From NCBI RefSeq assembly GCF_014196915.1, contig NZ_JACIEP010000003.1:248001-312000 (forward strand): DNA of 64,000 nt, written 5' to 3'. This stretch comes from Dysgonomonas hofstadii. GTDB taxonomy: Bacteria > Bacteroidota > Bacteroidia > Bacteroidales > Dysgonomonadaceae. This document shows positions 46,797-55,331 of the stretch, piece after piece (the first letter of the stretch is position 1; the number at the start of each line of letters is the position of its first letter). The notes beneath the pieces were generated by a model. The model made no database searches and was not told the DNA's origin. It was given only the letters and a program-made list of their open reading frames with translations. Made by a program: the position numbers and the translations under genes.

Positions 46797-47963
46797 ATGA
46801 AAAGAGCAATCATTTTATTTATTCTGACAACAATATCAATTATACTTTCGGCTCAAACCAGTACAATAAAAACAGGAGCTGAACAAACTGATCTTTATTT
46901 TCCACTGCTGAAAGGAAAACGTATAGCCGTAATGTCTAATCATACAGGCATGATACAAGATAAGCATCTGGTAGATATATTTGTTGAAAATAAACTAAAT
47001 GTTGTCGCTATTTTTTCACCTGAGCATGGTTTCAGAGGAAATGCCGATGCAGGAGAACATGTAGCCAGTTCTGTAGACAAAAAAACAGGAATCCCTATCA
47101 AGTCTTTATATGACGGAAAAGATAAAAAGCCTAGCACCAGATCGATGGATATGTTTGATATACTTGTTATAGACATACAGGATGTAGGATTGCGTTTTTA
47201 CACCTATTATATAACTATGGTAAGATTGATGGATGCTTGTGCCGAATACAACAAAAAAATGCTTATTCTGGATCGGCCTAATCCAAACGGACATTACATT
47301 GACGGTCCTATATTGAACATGAAGTACAAATCGGGTGTAGGATGGCTGCCAATACCGGTTGTACATGGTATGACCATGGGTGAACTAGCCCTGATGACAA
47401 ACGGAGAAAAATGGTTGCCAAATAATCGCAAATGTGATCTCAATGTTATAAAATGTGCTAATTATACACACCAAACGCTCTATCAGTTACCGATTGCACC
47501 CTCTCCTAACCTTCCTAATATGAAGTCAATATACCTTTATCCTTCAACTTGCCTGTTCGAAGGCACTCCTGTCAGCCTTGGCCGGGGTACAGACTTTCCT
47601 TTTCAGGTGTACGGGCATCCAGATATGAAAGGTTACAGCTTCTCATTCACACCACGGAGTGTAGCGGGGGCAAAGAATCCACCCCTTTTAAACAAATTAT
47701 GCCACGGAGTTGATTTAAGGAATGTAACAGATGAAGAAATATTCGCCAAAGGCTTTGACCTTTCATATATAATAGATGCATATAATAATCTGAATATAGG
47801 AGATAAATTCTTTACTTCATTTTTCGAAAAACTTGTAGGAGTAGATTATATTCGCAAAATGATAATAGAAGGAAAATCAAACGAAGAAATAAGAAAGATG
47901 TGGCAGGGCGATGTTGAAAAATTCAAACAGCAGCGCAAACCATATCTTTTATATGAAGAATAA
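46797..47963 (+). CDS. namZ: Exo-beta-N-acetylmuramidase NamZ (DUF1343, GH171), copy 1
   Basis: This exported glycosidase of 388 aa removes terminal MurNAc from the non-reducing end of peptidoglycan fragments. The signal peptide is MKRAIILFILTTISIILSAQ. DUF1343 motifs are intact: SPEHGFRGNADAG (about 74-86, with the likely catalytic Glu76), DIQDVGLRFYTY (126-137), LDRPNPNG (158-165), and HGMTMGELA (190-198). Length fits the family (about 390-420). It is first in the plus-strand salvage cluster and is followed by a sodium symporter. NamZ of Bacillus subtilis is the founding member of GH171. A second copy lies at 55324; the two differ throughout, so they are old paralogues, perhaps with different aglycone preference. 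Confidence 0.9.
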   Translation: MKRAIILFILTTISIILSAQTSTIKTGAEQTDLYFPLLKGKRIAVMSNHTGMIQDKHLVDIFVENKLNVVAIFSPEHGFRGNADAGEHVASSVDKKTGIPIKSLYDGKDKKPSTRSMDMFDILVIDIQDVGLRFYTYYITMVRLMDACAEYNKKMLILDRPNPNGHYIDGPILNMKYKSGVGWLPIPVVHGMTMGELALMTNGEKWLPNNRKCDLNVIKCANYTHQTLYQLPIAPSPNLPNMKSIYLYPSTCLFEGTPVSLGRGTDFPFQVYGHPDMKGYSFSFTPRSVAGAKNPPLLNKLCHGVDLRNVTDEEIFAKGFDLSYIIDAYNNLNIGDKFFTSFFEKLVGVDYIRKMIIEGKSNEEIRKMWQGDVEKFKQQRKPYLLYEE

Positions 47964-47971
47964 TATAAATC

Positions 47972-48100
47972 AGTAGTCAAAGGAGTCAAGTAGTTATCAG
48001 TTGCTTTGCAACTTAGTAGTAAAGTAGAAATAATACCACTTCACTACTCTAACTACTAATGAGTGAAACGAATGATAACTACTTGACTCCTTTGACTACT
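47972..48100. repeat. GAGTCAA-type long-hairpin repeat, best copy
   Basis: Arms 47972-47999 and 48073-48100 are a perfect 28-bp inverted repeat (starting agtagtcaaaggagtcaagt). The inner 70 bp are also largely self-complementary (cttagtagtaaag against ctactaatgagtg), so the whole element can fold into one long hairpin. It fills the gap between NamZ and the symporter. Related copies are at 3071-3106, 29714-29847, 31541-31675, 58627-58709 and 60988-61053. Confidence 0.9.
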
Positions 48101-48120
48101 CTAACTACTAAAAAAAAAGA

Positions 48121-49593
48121 ATGAATCCGGCTTTAGTGCTCTTAATCATAGCGTTCTACTTTGCTATACTATTTGCCATATCATACATCACAGGCCGCAA
48201 AGCAGACAATCAGGGCTTCTTCACGGGAAACCGCAAGTCGCCGTGGTTTGTCGTGGCTTTTGCCATGATAGGATCGGCCATATCGGGAGTGACATTTGTT
48301 TCTGTTCCCGGAATGGTTGCAGCCAGTGGTTTTTCCTATCTTCAGATGGTAATGGGATTCGTTGTAGGACAAATGATTATCGCCTTTGTACTGATACCGT
48401 TATTCTACAGGATGAATCTCACCTCAATTTATGAATATCTTGAAAACCGCTTTGGGATAGCATCATACAAAACAGGAGCATGGTTTTTCTTTATATCTAA
48501 AATGCTGGGAGCTGCTGTAAGGCTATTCCTTGTGTGCATCGTATTGCAATTACTGGTTTTCGAACCATTGAAAATATCATTCTTTATTAATGTAATATTC
48601 ACAGTTGGACTTGTTTGGCTATATACATTTAAGGGCGGCGTGAAATCACTGATCTGGACAGATTCTTTGAAAACGTTCTGTCTGATTGTTTCAGTAGGCT
48701 TATGTATTTATTATATAGCATCCAATCTGGGGCTTAATTTTTCGGGAATGTTCTCCACAATTAACGAAAGCAGTTATTCCAAGACATTCTTTTTTGACGA
48801 TGTGAATGACAGGAGATTTTTCTTTAAACAATTTCTGGCAGGTATTTTTACCGTTATTGCTACTACCGGACTCGATCAGGATATGATGCAAAAGAATATG
48901 AGTTGTAAGAATCCTAAAGACTCGCAGAAAAACATGGTAATCAGCGGCGTATTACAATTATTTATAAACCTGCTGTTTCTCATGCTTGGAGTACTACTTT
49001 ATATTTACGCGACTAGAAATAGTGTTGCTATTCCCGAAAAAAGCGATGAACTATTCCCCATGCTTGCCACAGGAGGATATTTTCCTATGATAGTAGGCAT
49101 ATTATTCATCATTGGCTTGATCTCGGCGGCTTACGCTGCGGCAGGATCGGCACTTACAGCTCTTACAACATCATTTACTGTCGATATACTGGAGACAACT
49201 AAAAAACAAAAGACAGATGCCGAAATAGCCAAAACCCGTAAGCGTGTGCATATAGGCATGGCGGTTGTTATGGGATTGGTAATTATTATCATCAATTTAC
49301 TCAATAATACTTCTGTGATCGATGCCGTATATATCCTCGCCAGTTATACTTACGGCCCTATCTTAGGCCTGTTTGCCTTCGGCATATTCACAAAGAAATC
49401 CGTAAAAGATAAATATATACCACTGGTGGCAATATTGGCCCCAATAATATGTTTCATATTCGACAAAAACTCGGAAGCATGGTTCGACGGATATAAATTC
49501 GGATACGAGATACTAATAATGAATGCTGTTTTGACATTCATTGGTTTACTTTTGCTAGTCAAGAAAAAAGAGATTACAATAAATACAAAATAA
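48121..49593 (+). CDS. Sodium:solute symporter (SSS family)
   Basis: This inner-membrane cotransporter of 490 aa has about 13 membrane segments and the SSS core. TM1 region is LLIIAFYFAILFAISYITGR, followed by WFVVAFAMIGSAISGVTFVSVPG, a known SSS signature. Later landmarks are GVKSLIWTDSLKTFCLI, GLDQDMMQKNMSCKNPK and GLISAAYAAAGSALTALTTSF, the TM8 sodium-site region. SSS carriers take up sugars, sialic acid and amino acids with Na+. Between NamZ and a glycosyltransferase gene it probably carries MurNAc, GlcNAc-MurNAc or a related amino sugar. The glycosyltransferase gene follows after 11 bp. Confidence 0.93.
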   Translation: MNPALVLLIIAFYFAILFAISYITGRKADNQGFFTGNRKSPWFVVAFAMIGSAISGVTFVSVPGMVAASGFSYLQMVMGFVVGQMIIAFVLIPLFYRMNLTSIYEYLENRFGIASYKTGAWFFFISKMLGAAVRLFLVCIVLQLLVFEPLKISFFINVIFTVGLVWLYTFKGGVKSLIWTDSLKTFCLIVSVGLCIYYIASNLGLNFSGMFSTINESSYSKTFFFDDVNDRRFFFKQFLAGIFTVIATTGLDQDMMQKNMSCKNPKDSQKNMVISGVLQLFINLLFLMLGVLLYIYATRNSVAIPEKSDELFPMLATGGYFPMIVGILFIIGLISAAYAAAGSALTALTTSFTVDILETTKKQKTDAEIAKTRKRVHIGMAVVMGLVIIIINLLNNTSVIDAVYILASYTYGPILGLFAFGIFTKKSVKDKYIPLVAILAPIICFIFDKNSEAWFDGYKFGYEILIMNAVLTFIGLLLLVKKKEITINTK

Positions 49594-49604
49594 CCTATTT
49601 AAAG

Positions 49605-51071
49605 ATGAAAATTAATTGCTTTATACCCTTCCAAAATGTGAGTCAGGTACAGGAAACCGTTACTTCACTAAAGAGTTCGGAACTTGTAAATAAGATATTC
49701 CTGTTAACTGATAACGGCTGCAAAGATACTATTGCCGGTTGCGAAGTGATCGATATAGATTCGATCCGTTCTACGGCTACAATAAAAAAGATTGCCGCGA
49801 AAGCCGATGCGGAATATACACTGATTTATACTAAATCAGATCAGCTACGCATGGGGATGTTCGCCTTCGACCGGATGTTGCAGATAGCGAAAGATTCGGG
49901 TGCAGGACTAATATATGCCGATCATTACCAGATATCGGGAGGAGAAAAGAAAAATAGTCCTGTAATCACTTATCAAAAAGGAAGTTTACGCGACGATTTC
50001 AATTTTGGATCAGTGCTTATTTACAAATCCGAAGTATTGAAGCACGCAGCTTCGGAAATGGATAAAGAATATCAGTTTGCCGGTATTTACGATCTCCGTC
50101 TCAAAGTTTCGCAAAAAGCCGGACTGGTACACATCAACGAATACCTGTATACTGAAATTGAGAATGACAGCCGCAAAAGCGGTGAAAAGATATTCGATTA
50201 TGTCGATCCTAAAAACAGGAATATGCAGATAGAAATGGAACAGGCTTGTACCGACCACTTGAAGAAAATCGGCGCATATCTGGCTCCTCAGTTCAAAAAA
50301 ATAGAATTCAAACAATCGAATTTCGAATACGAAGCTTCTGTGATCATTCCCGTGCGTAACCGTATACGTACAATTACCGACGCTATACAGTCTGTATTGA
50401 ATCAGAAAACAAACTTCAAATTCAACCTTATTGTCGTTGATAATTATTCTACCGATGGTACTACCGAAGCCATCGATAAATTCGCTTCGGATAAACGTCT
50501 GATACATGTCATTCCCGAAAACAAAGAACTAGGTATTGGTGGCTGCTGGAATGCAGGCGTGCACAATCCTAAATGTGGAAAATTCGCCGTGCAGCTCGAT
50601 AGTGACGATGTATATTCCGATGAAAACACACTACAAAAAATTGTAGATGCATTCTACGAACAAAATTGCGCTATGGTAGTAGGCACATACATGCTTACTA
50701 ATTTCGATATGGAAATGATACCTCCGGGCATTATCGACCATAAGGAATGGACACCAGATAACGGACGCAACAACGCCCTGCGTATCAATGGATTGGGAGC
50801 ACCACGTGCATTCTATACCCCATTGTTAAGGGAAATAAAAGTACCAAATACAAGTTACGGTGAAGATTATGCATTGGGGTTATATTTCTCACGTGAGCAC
50901 CAGATTGGGCGCATCTACGATGTGTTGTACCTATGCCGTCGCTGGGACGACAATTCCGATGCATCACTGGATATAGTGAAAATGAACGCACACAATACTT
51001 ATAAAGACAGGATACGTACCTGGGAATTGGAAGCCCGTATCGCTTTAAATAAAAGCAAACAGGTAAATTAA
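49605..51071 (+). CDS. Tandem-domain glycosyltransferase family 2 protein
   Basis: This cytoplasmic protein of 488 aa has two GT-A-like halves. The N-terminal half (1-225; INCFIPFQNVSQVQETV, KIFLLTDNG, GAGLIYADHYQISG) resembles a GT2 fold but lacks a clear DxD. The C-terminal half (240-485) is a full GT2 domain: ASVIIPVRNRIRTITDAIQS, LIVVDNYSTDGT, IGGCWNAGVHNPKCGKFAVQ and LDSDDVYSDENT, whose DSDD is the metal-binding DxD, then TSYGEDYALGLYFSREHQIG. No membrane segment is seen. It lies inside a salvage cluster, directly before a GalT-like DUF4922 gene. The acceptor and donor are unknown; a role in rebuilding or storing sugar from recycled wall is a guess. Confidence 0.85.
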   Translation: MKINCFIPFQNVSQVQETVTSLKSSELVNKIFLLTDNGCKDTIAGCEVIDIDSIRSTATIKKIAAKADAEYTLIYTKSDQLRMGMFAFDRMLQIAKDSGAGLIYADHYQISGGEKKNSPVITYQKGSLRDDFNFGSVLIYKSEVLKHAASEMDKEYQFAGIYDLRLKVSQKAGLVHINEYLYTEIENDSRKSGEKIFDYVDPKNRNMQIEMEQACTDHLKKIGAYLAPQFKKIEFKQSNFEYEASVIIPVRNRIRTITDAIQSVLNQKTNFKFNLIVVDNYSTDGTTEAIDKFASDKRLIHVIPENKELGIGGCWNAGVHNPKCGKFAVQLDSDDVYSDENTLQKIVDAFYEQNCAMVVGTYMLTNFDMEMIPPGIIDHKEWTPDNGRNNALRINGLGAPRAFYTPLLREIKVPNTSYGEDYALGLYFSREHQIGRIYDVLYLCRRWDDNSDASLDIVKMNAHNTYKDRIRTWELEARIALNKSKQVN

Positions 51072-51084
51072 TGTTAGCAATGTG

Positions 51085-51140
51085 AAAGGGTGAGAGTTCA
51101 AAAAATACTACTCATGACTTGGCTCTCACCTTTTTATTTT
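51085..51140 (+). terminator. Terminator-like hairpin between GT2 and DUF4922 genes
   Basis: The arms aaagggtgagag (51085-51096) and ctctcaccttt (51123-51133) pair with one G-U and are followed by ttttatttt. It sits inside a same-strand gene series, so it is either a partial terminator or an attenuator lowering the downstream genes. Confidence 0.7.
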
Positions 51141-51142
51141 TA

Positions 51143-52102
51143 ATGGTAAATATGAATTTATTATCAAAAGACATACAAGATTTATTCGACTCGCAACTAC
51201 AGGAGTGGCCTCTTGCAAAAGCCAATTTTGAAGCCTTGAAAGGTGTGGAGTCAAAGGATTTCGATTTCAGTGATTTCAAGATAAGGGTACAGTTCAATCC
51301 GGCACGCATACAATCTTCTGCGGCAAAGGTCGATACCAAATCCATACAGGAGCGCAAGTGTTTCCTTTGCCCACAAAATTTACCGGCTGAACAAAGAGGT
51401 GCTCCATTCAAAGACGAATATCAGGTATTGGTCAATCCGTTCCCGATATTTCCGGTGCATTTCACAATACCTGCCTATCAGCATATCGATCAGTTGATTT
51501 TCAACAGATACGGTGATATGCTCGATCTGGCAAAAGAAATGGACGGATATACCATATTTTATAATGGGCCTAAGTGTGGGGCTTCGGCACCCGACCATGT
51601 ACATTTTCAGGCAGGTATAAAAGATTTTCTTCCAATAGAAAAAGAGATACAAAAAGTAACAGGAGGAGAACTTCTGTATCAATCAGATGCATTAAGTGTA
51701 TATACAATCAAAAATTATCTGAGAAACGGATTCTTACTGGAAGCTGAAGTTAAAGAAGAGAGCATCGCATATTTCCAGAAAATATACAACCTATTGGAAA
51801 TTAAAGATGGAGATAAAGAGCCGATGATGAACATACTTACATGGTATAACAATAATAAATGGCATAGCATCGTTTTTCCTCGTAAAAAACATCGTCCGGA
51901 TTGCTTCTACGCCGAAGGAGATGATAATCTGCTGATAAGCCCCGCTGCCGTAGATTTAGGTGGCGTTTTCATCACACCATTGGAAAAGGATTTCAAGAAG
52001 ATCACAAAAAATGATATAGAAAACATCTTAAAGGAGATATCTATCAGTGATGAGAAAATGCAGAAACTAAGTGAAAAATTAAAAGTGAAAAGTGAAGAAT
52101 GA
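51143..52102 (+). CDS. DUF4922 protein, GalT/HIT-like nucleotidyltransferase fold
   Basis: This is a 319-aa cytoplasmic protein. Starts at 51143 or 51152 (MNLLSKDIQ) are both reasonable; the upstream TTG at 51119 lies inside the terminator hairpin and is rejected. The central region shows ERKCFLCPQNLP, a Cys-x-x-Cys like the zinc site of GalT, and PDHVHFQAG, an HxHxQ motif of the GalT/Ap4A phosphorylase branch of the HIT superfamily. VNPFPIFPVHFTIP precedes it as in that branch. This suggests nucleotidyl transfer or phosphorolysis on a sugar phosphate or dinucleotide. The neighbours are a glycosyltransferase and a SpoIID protein, so it may form or break an NDP-sugar. The function is unproven. 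Confidence 0.82.
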   Translation: MVNMNLLSKDIQDLFDSQLQEWPLAKANFEALKGVESKDFDFSDFKIRVQFNPARIQSSAAKVDTKSIQERKCFLCPQNLPAEQRGAPFKDEYQVLVNPFPIFPVHFTIPAYQHIDQLIFNRYGDMLDLAKEMDGYTIFYNGPKCGASAPDHVHFQAGIKDFLPIEKEIQKVTGGELLYQSDALSVYTIKNYLRNGFLLEAEVKEESIAYFQKIYNLLEIKDGDKEPMMNILTWYNNNKWHSIVFPRKKHRPDCFYAEGDDNLLISPAAVDLGGVFITPLEKDFKKITKNDIENILKEISISDEKMQKLSEKLKVKSEE

Positions 52103-52147
52103 AATGCTTTTAATCTTGAAACTTGAAATTTTGAAATATAGAAAATT

Positions 52148-53443
52148 ATGGAACCAAAGGTAACTGTTGGCGTTTTGTGGAACAAAGAGATAAAGTTTGT
52201 ACTGAATACAAATTATTCCTGCTTAGGAAAAAGTATTCAGGGAGAAAACTCTGTAGTATTTGCTGACGGGCAAATCTTATGGAACGGTTCCTTATGTAAA
52301 GAATTAGTATTTGAATCACAAGATGCCGACGCTTCATTTACCATTAAAGATGTAGTTATAGGTATCGGTTTCCACTGGGAAAGAAAAGAAGACCAGCAAT
52401 TTCAGGGAGCGCTGAAGCTAATCGTGGAAAACGATATGATAACAGCTATTAATTTGATTGGAATAGAAGGCTATCTGACGAGTGTTATCTCCTCAGAGAT
52501 GAGCGCAACGGCGTCTCTCGAACTATTGAAAGCACACGCTGTAATCTCACGGAGTTGGTTGCTTGCCCAGATAGAAAAAAATAAAGAGATTCGGACTAAT
52601 GAAGAAACATATACGACTTTCACCGAAAACGAAAGTGAAAGAATCCGCTGGTACGACCGCGAAGATCATATTAACTTCGATGTATGTGCCGACGATCATT
52701 GCCAGCGTTATCAGGGAATAACAAGAACTTTTTCAAATATAGAAATTGTAAAACAGGCCATTGACGAAACCCGTGGACAGGTCTTGAAATCGGGAGAAAA
52801 GATATGTGATGCACGCTTCTCTAAATGTTGCGGCGGTGTTTTCGAAGAGTTCCAGAATTGCTGGGAAGATACAAAATTACCATATCTGGTCAAGCGAAGG
52901 GATAGCGAAAATTCGATGGATATCCCCGATCTTACCAAAGAATTAGAATCTGATCAATGGATAACCTCACGTCCCGATGCATTTTGTAACACACAGGATA
53001 AAAATATACTCGGACAGGTACTCAATAACTATGATCAGGAAACCACCGATTTTTTTCGTTGGAGTGTGACTTATACTCAAAAAGAAATATCTGAACTGGC
53101 ATACAAACGCTCTGGGATCGATTTCGGCACTATAGAAGAACTAATTCCGGTAGAAAGAGGAACATCCGGAAGGCTAACAAAGCTAAAAATCGTTGGATCT
53201 AAAAAGACAATGACAATTGGTAAGGAGCTGGAAATACGCCGTACACTATCCACATCACATCTTTACAGTTCAGCTTTTATTATCGACAAAAAAGATGATA
53301 AATTCGTCCTGACAGGAGCCGGTTGGGGGCATGGTGTCGGCCTTTGCCAGATCGGTGCCGCCGTAATGGGAGAAAAAGGTTATTCTAATGATAAGATACT
53401 CCTGCATTATTATGTGGGTGCAACTATTGAAAAACAATACTAA
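52148..53443 (+). CDS. SpoIID/LytB-domain protein without signal peptide
   Basis: This 431-aa protein has the SpoIID fold, known in sporulators as a lytic transglycosylase acting on peptide-stripped glycan strands. The conserved start is IEGYLTSVISSEMSATASLE (about 106-125), including the catalytic-type Glu of SSEM. LLKAHAVISRSWLLAQI follows, and near the C-terminus GAGWGHGVGLCQIGAAVMGEKGY. The cysteines DVCADDHCQ and FSKCCGG are additional. The N-terminus MEPKVTVGVLWNKEIKFVLN has no hydrophobic signal or membrane segment, so it looks cytoplasmic unless exported otherwise, which is odd for a wall-active enzyme. It would then act on imported glycan fragments. It lies 45 bp after DUF4922 and 10 bp before the AmpG-like gene. 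Confidence 0.87.
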   Translation: MEPKVTVGVLWNKEIKFVLNTNYSCLGKSIQGENSVVFADGQILWNGSLCKELVFESQDADASFTIKDVVIGIGFHWERKEDQQFQGALKLIVENDMITAINLIGIEGYLTSVISSEMSATASLELLKAHAVISRSWLLAQIEKNKEIRTNEETYTTFTENESERIRWYDREDHINFDVCADDHCQRYQGITRTFSNIEIVKQAIDETRGQVLKSGEKICDARFSKCCGGVFEEFQNCWEDTKLPYLVKRRDSENSMDIPDLTKELESDQWITSRPDAFCNTQDKNILGQVLNNYDQETTDFFRWSVTYTQKEISELAYKRSGIDFGTIEELIPVERGTSGRLTKLKIVGSKKTMTIGKELEIRRTLSTSHLYSSAFIIDKKDDKFVLTGAGWGHGVGLCQIGAAVMGEKGYSNDKILLHYYVGATIEKQY

Positions 53444-53453
53444 AGATAATACA

Positions 53454-55331
53454 ATGAAAGAAAGCAAAAAATCGCCGTGGGCATGGATACCGAGCCTCTA
53501 TTTGGCAGAGGGATTACCTAATGTCGCCGTTGTCACCATATCGGTAATAATGTATAAACGCATGGGAATATCCAACACAGATATTGCTTTATATACAAGC
53601 TGGCTTTATTTACCCTGGGTTCTTAAATTTTTATGGAGCCCCTTTGTAGATTTATTAAAAACAAAACGCTGGTGGATTGTAACAATGCAATTGCTGATTG
53701 GTGCCGGATTTGCAGGCATTGCTTTTACCATACCCGTACCATTCTTTTTTCAGGCGACACTAGCGTTATTTGCTTTGTTATCTTTTAGTTCTGCTACACA
53801 TGATATTGCCGCAGATGGATTTTATATGCTTGGCCTGAATACTAACGATCAGGCTAAATATGTTGGGATCAGAAGTACATTTTTTCGTATAGCAACTATC
53901 ATGGGACAAGGTGTCCTTATAATTCTAGCGGGATTCCTTGAGAGTCATACAGGGTACGATCCGATTAAAGTAAATATTGATGCATCTCCTCAGTACACTC
54001 AATCTTCATTATATATTCCTCAAATAGAAAATATCACATCGAAAGAGGGGGATATACATTTTATAATGGATAGACAGGATGTGCAAATCGGCACACAAAT
54101 CATTAATGAGGATAGTTTAAAATTGATAATCAATAAAGTAAAACAAGCTAATCTCGAAAATGGATTTGTTATAAAAGAGAGTGCAAAAAAGGATGAAAAA
54201 GACGGATGGTGGAAAACAAATGTGTCAAAACCATTTGGTAATTGGATAAAAGAGAATTTCGGGGAAAAAAGATATTTTGAAAAAACAGATCAGGCCGGAA
54301 ATATTGCTGTCGCTGCTGTCTGGTTATCACAACAACCGGAACAAGGAAAGGGTATTGTATTGAATACCACAATGAATAAAGGTGATAACAATATAAAGCT
54401 GATTGAAGGTGATAGATTCTCATTTAATGAAAAGAACTGGAACAAACCCGCATATCTGATTTTTCAGTTAGATCCTAAATTAAAAACTGCTAATAATGCA
54501 GAATATAAAGGGTTATCTGGAAATATTCCATTTGCTTGGTCTATTACATTTTTTGTTTTGGCGGGATTATTTATATTTTTCAGTTTTTACCATAGGGTCG
54601 CTTTACCTAAGCCGGCATCCGACAAACCGCATTCCCATATTACGGCAAAATCAATTCTTAAAGAATTTGGTACTACATTCGTTACATTCTTCAATAAGCC
54701 ACAGGTTGCAACAGCAATATTCTTCATGCTCACATTCCGTTTTTCAGAAGCCCAGCTATTGAAACTTATAAATCCATTTTTATTGGATCCACGTGACATT
54801 GGCGGACTCGGACTTACTACGGGTGAGGTTGGATTTGTATATGGAACTATTGGTATTATAGGTTTGACAATAGGTGGTATAATCGGAGGGTTTGCAGCAG
54901 CAAAAGGTGGGCTTAGAAGATGGATATGGCCTATGACAATGAGTATGTTACTTACAATAGCAACATTTCTTTATTTAAGTTTTACACAAACAGATAATTT
55001 AGTAATAATCAACATTTGTGTCTTTATAGAACAATTCGGGTATGGATTCGGATTCACGGCCTATATGCTCTATCTGATGTATTTCTCAGATGGAGAACAT
55101 AAAACATCCCATTATGCATTTTGTACAGGGTTTATGGCATTAGGCTTAATGCTTCCGGGTATGTTTGCCGGATGGCTGCAAGAGCAGTTGGGATATAATC
55201 ATTTCTTCATCTGGGTGATGATATGCAGTATTATACCGATTATAGCTGTGGCATTACTAAAAATCGATCCTAACTACGGAAAGGCAAAAGAAGATATAGA
55301 AGAAAAAGCGGAAGCTACTAAAAATGAATAA
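53454..55331 (+). CDS. ampG: AmpG-family muropeptide permease with large periplasmic insertion
   Basis: This inner-membrane MFS transporter of 625 aa takes anhydro-muropeptides or similar wall fragments into the cytoplasm. ATG 53454 is preferred; the open frame from 53388 overlaps the SpoIID gene. Family marks are SLYLAEGLPNVAVVTISVIMYKR, WSPFVDLLKTKRWWI and SFSSATHDIAADGFYM (the AmpG HDIAxDG-type motif) in the first half, and LRFSEAQLLK-like FRFSEAQLLKLINPFLLD in the second. E. coli AmpG has 491 residues. The extra length is an insertion of about 190 residues (165-358) between TM5 and TM6, predicted periplasmic, with charged beta-rich sequence. It lies between SpoIID and the second NamZ genes. 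Confidence 0.85.
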   Translation: MKESKKSPWAWIPSLYLAEGLPNVAVVTISVIMYKRMGISNTDIALYTSWLYLPWVLKFLWSPFVDLLKTKRWWIVTMQLLIGAGFAGIAFTIPVPFFFQATLALFALLSFSSATHDIAADGFYMLGLNTNDQAKYVGIRSTFFRIATIMGQGVLIILAGFLESHTGYDPIKVNIDASPQYTQSSLYIPQIENITSKEGDIHFIMDRQDVQIGTQIINEDSLKLIINKVKQANLENGFVIKESAKKDEKDGWWKTNVSKPFGNWIKENFGEKRYFEKTDQAGNIAVAAVWLSQQPEQGKGIVLNTTMNKGDNNIKLIEGDRFSFNEKNWNKPAYLIFQLDPKLKTANNAEYKGLSGNIPFAWSITFFVLAGLFIFFSFYHRVALPKPASDKPHSHITAKSILKEFGTTFVTFFNKPQVATAIFFMLTFRFSEAQLLKLINPFLLDPRDIGGLGLTTGEVGFVYGTIGIIGLTIGGIIGGFAAAKGGLRRWIWPMTMSMLLTIATFLYLSFTQTDNLVIINICVFIEQFGYGFGFTAYMLYLMYFSDGEHKTSHYAFCTGFMALGLMLPGMFAGWLQEQLGYNHFFIWVMICSIIPIIAVALLKIDPNYGKAKEDIEEKAEATKNE

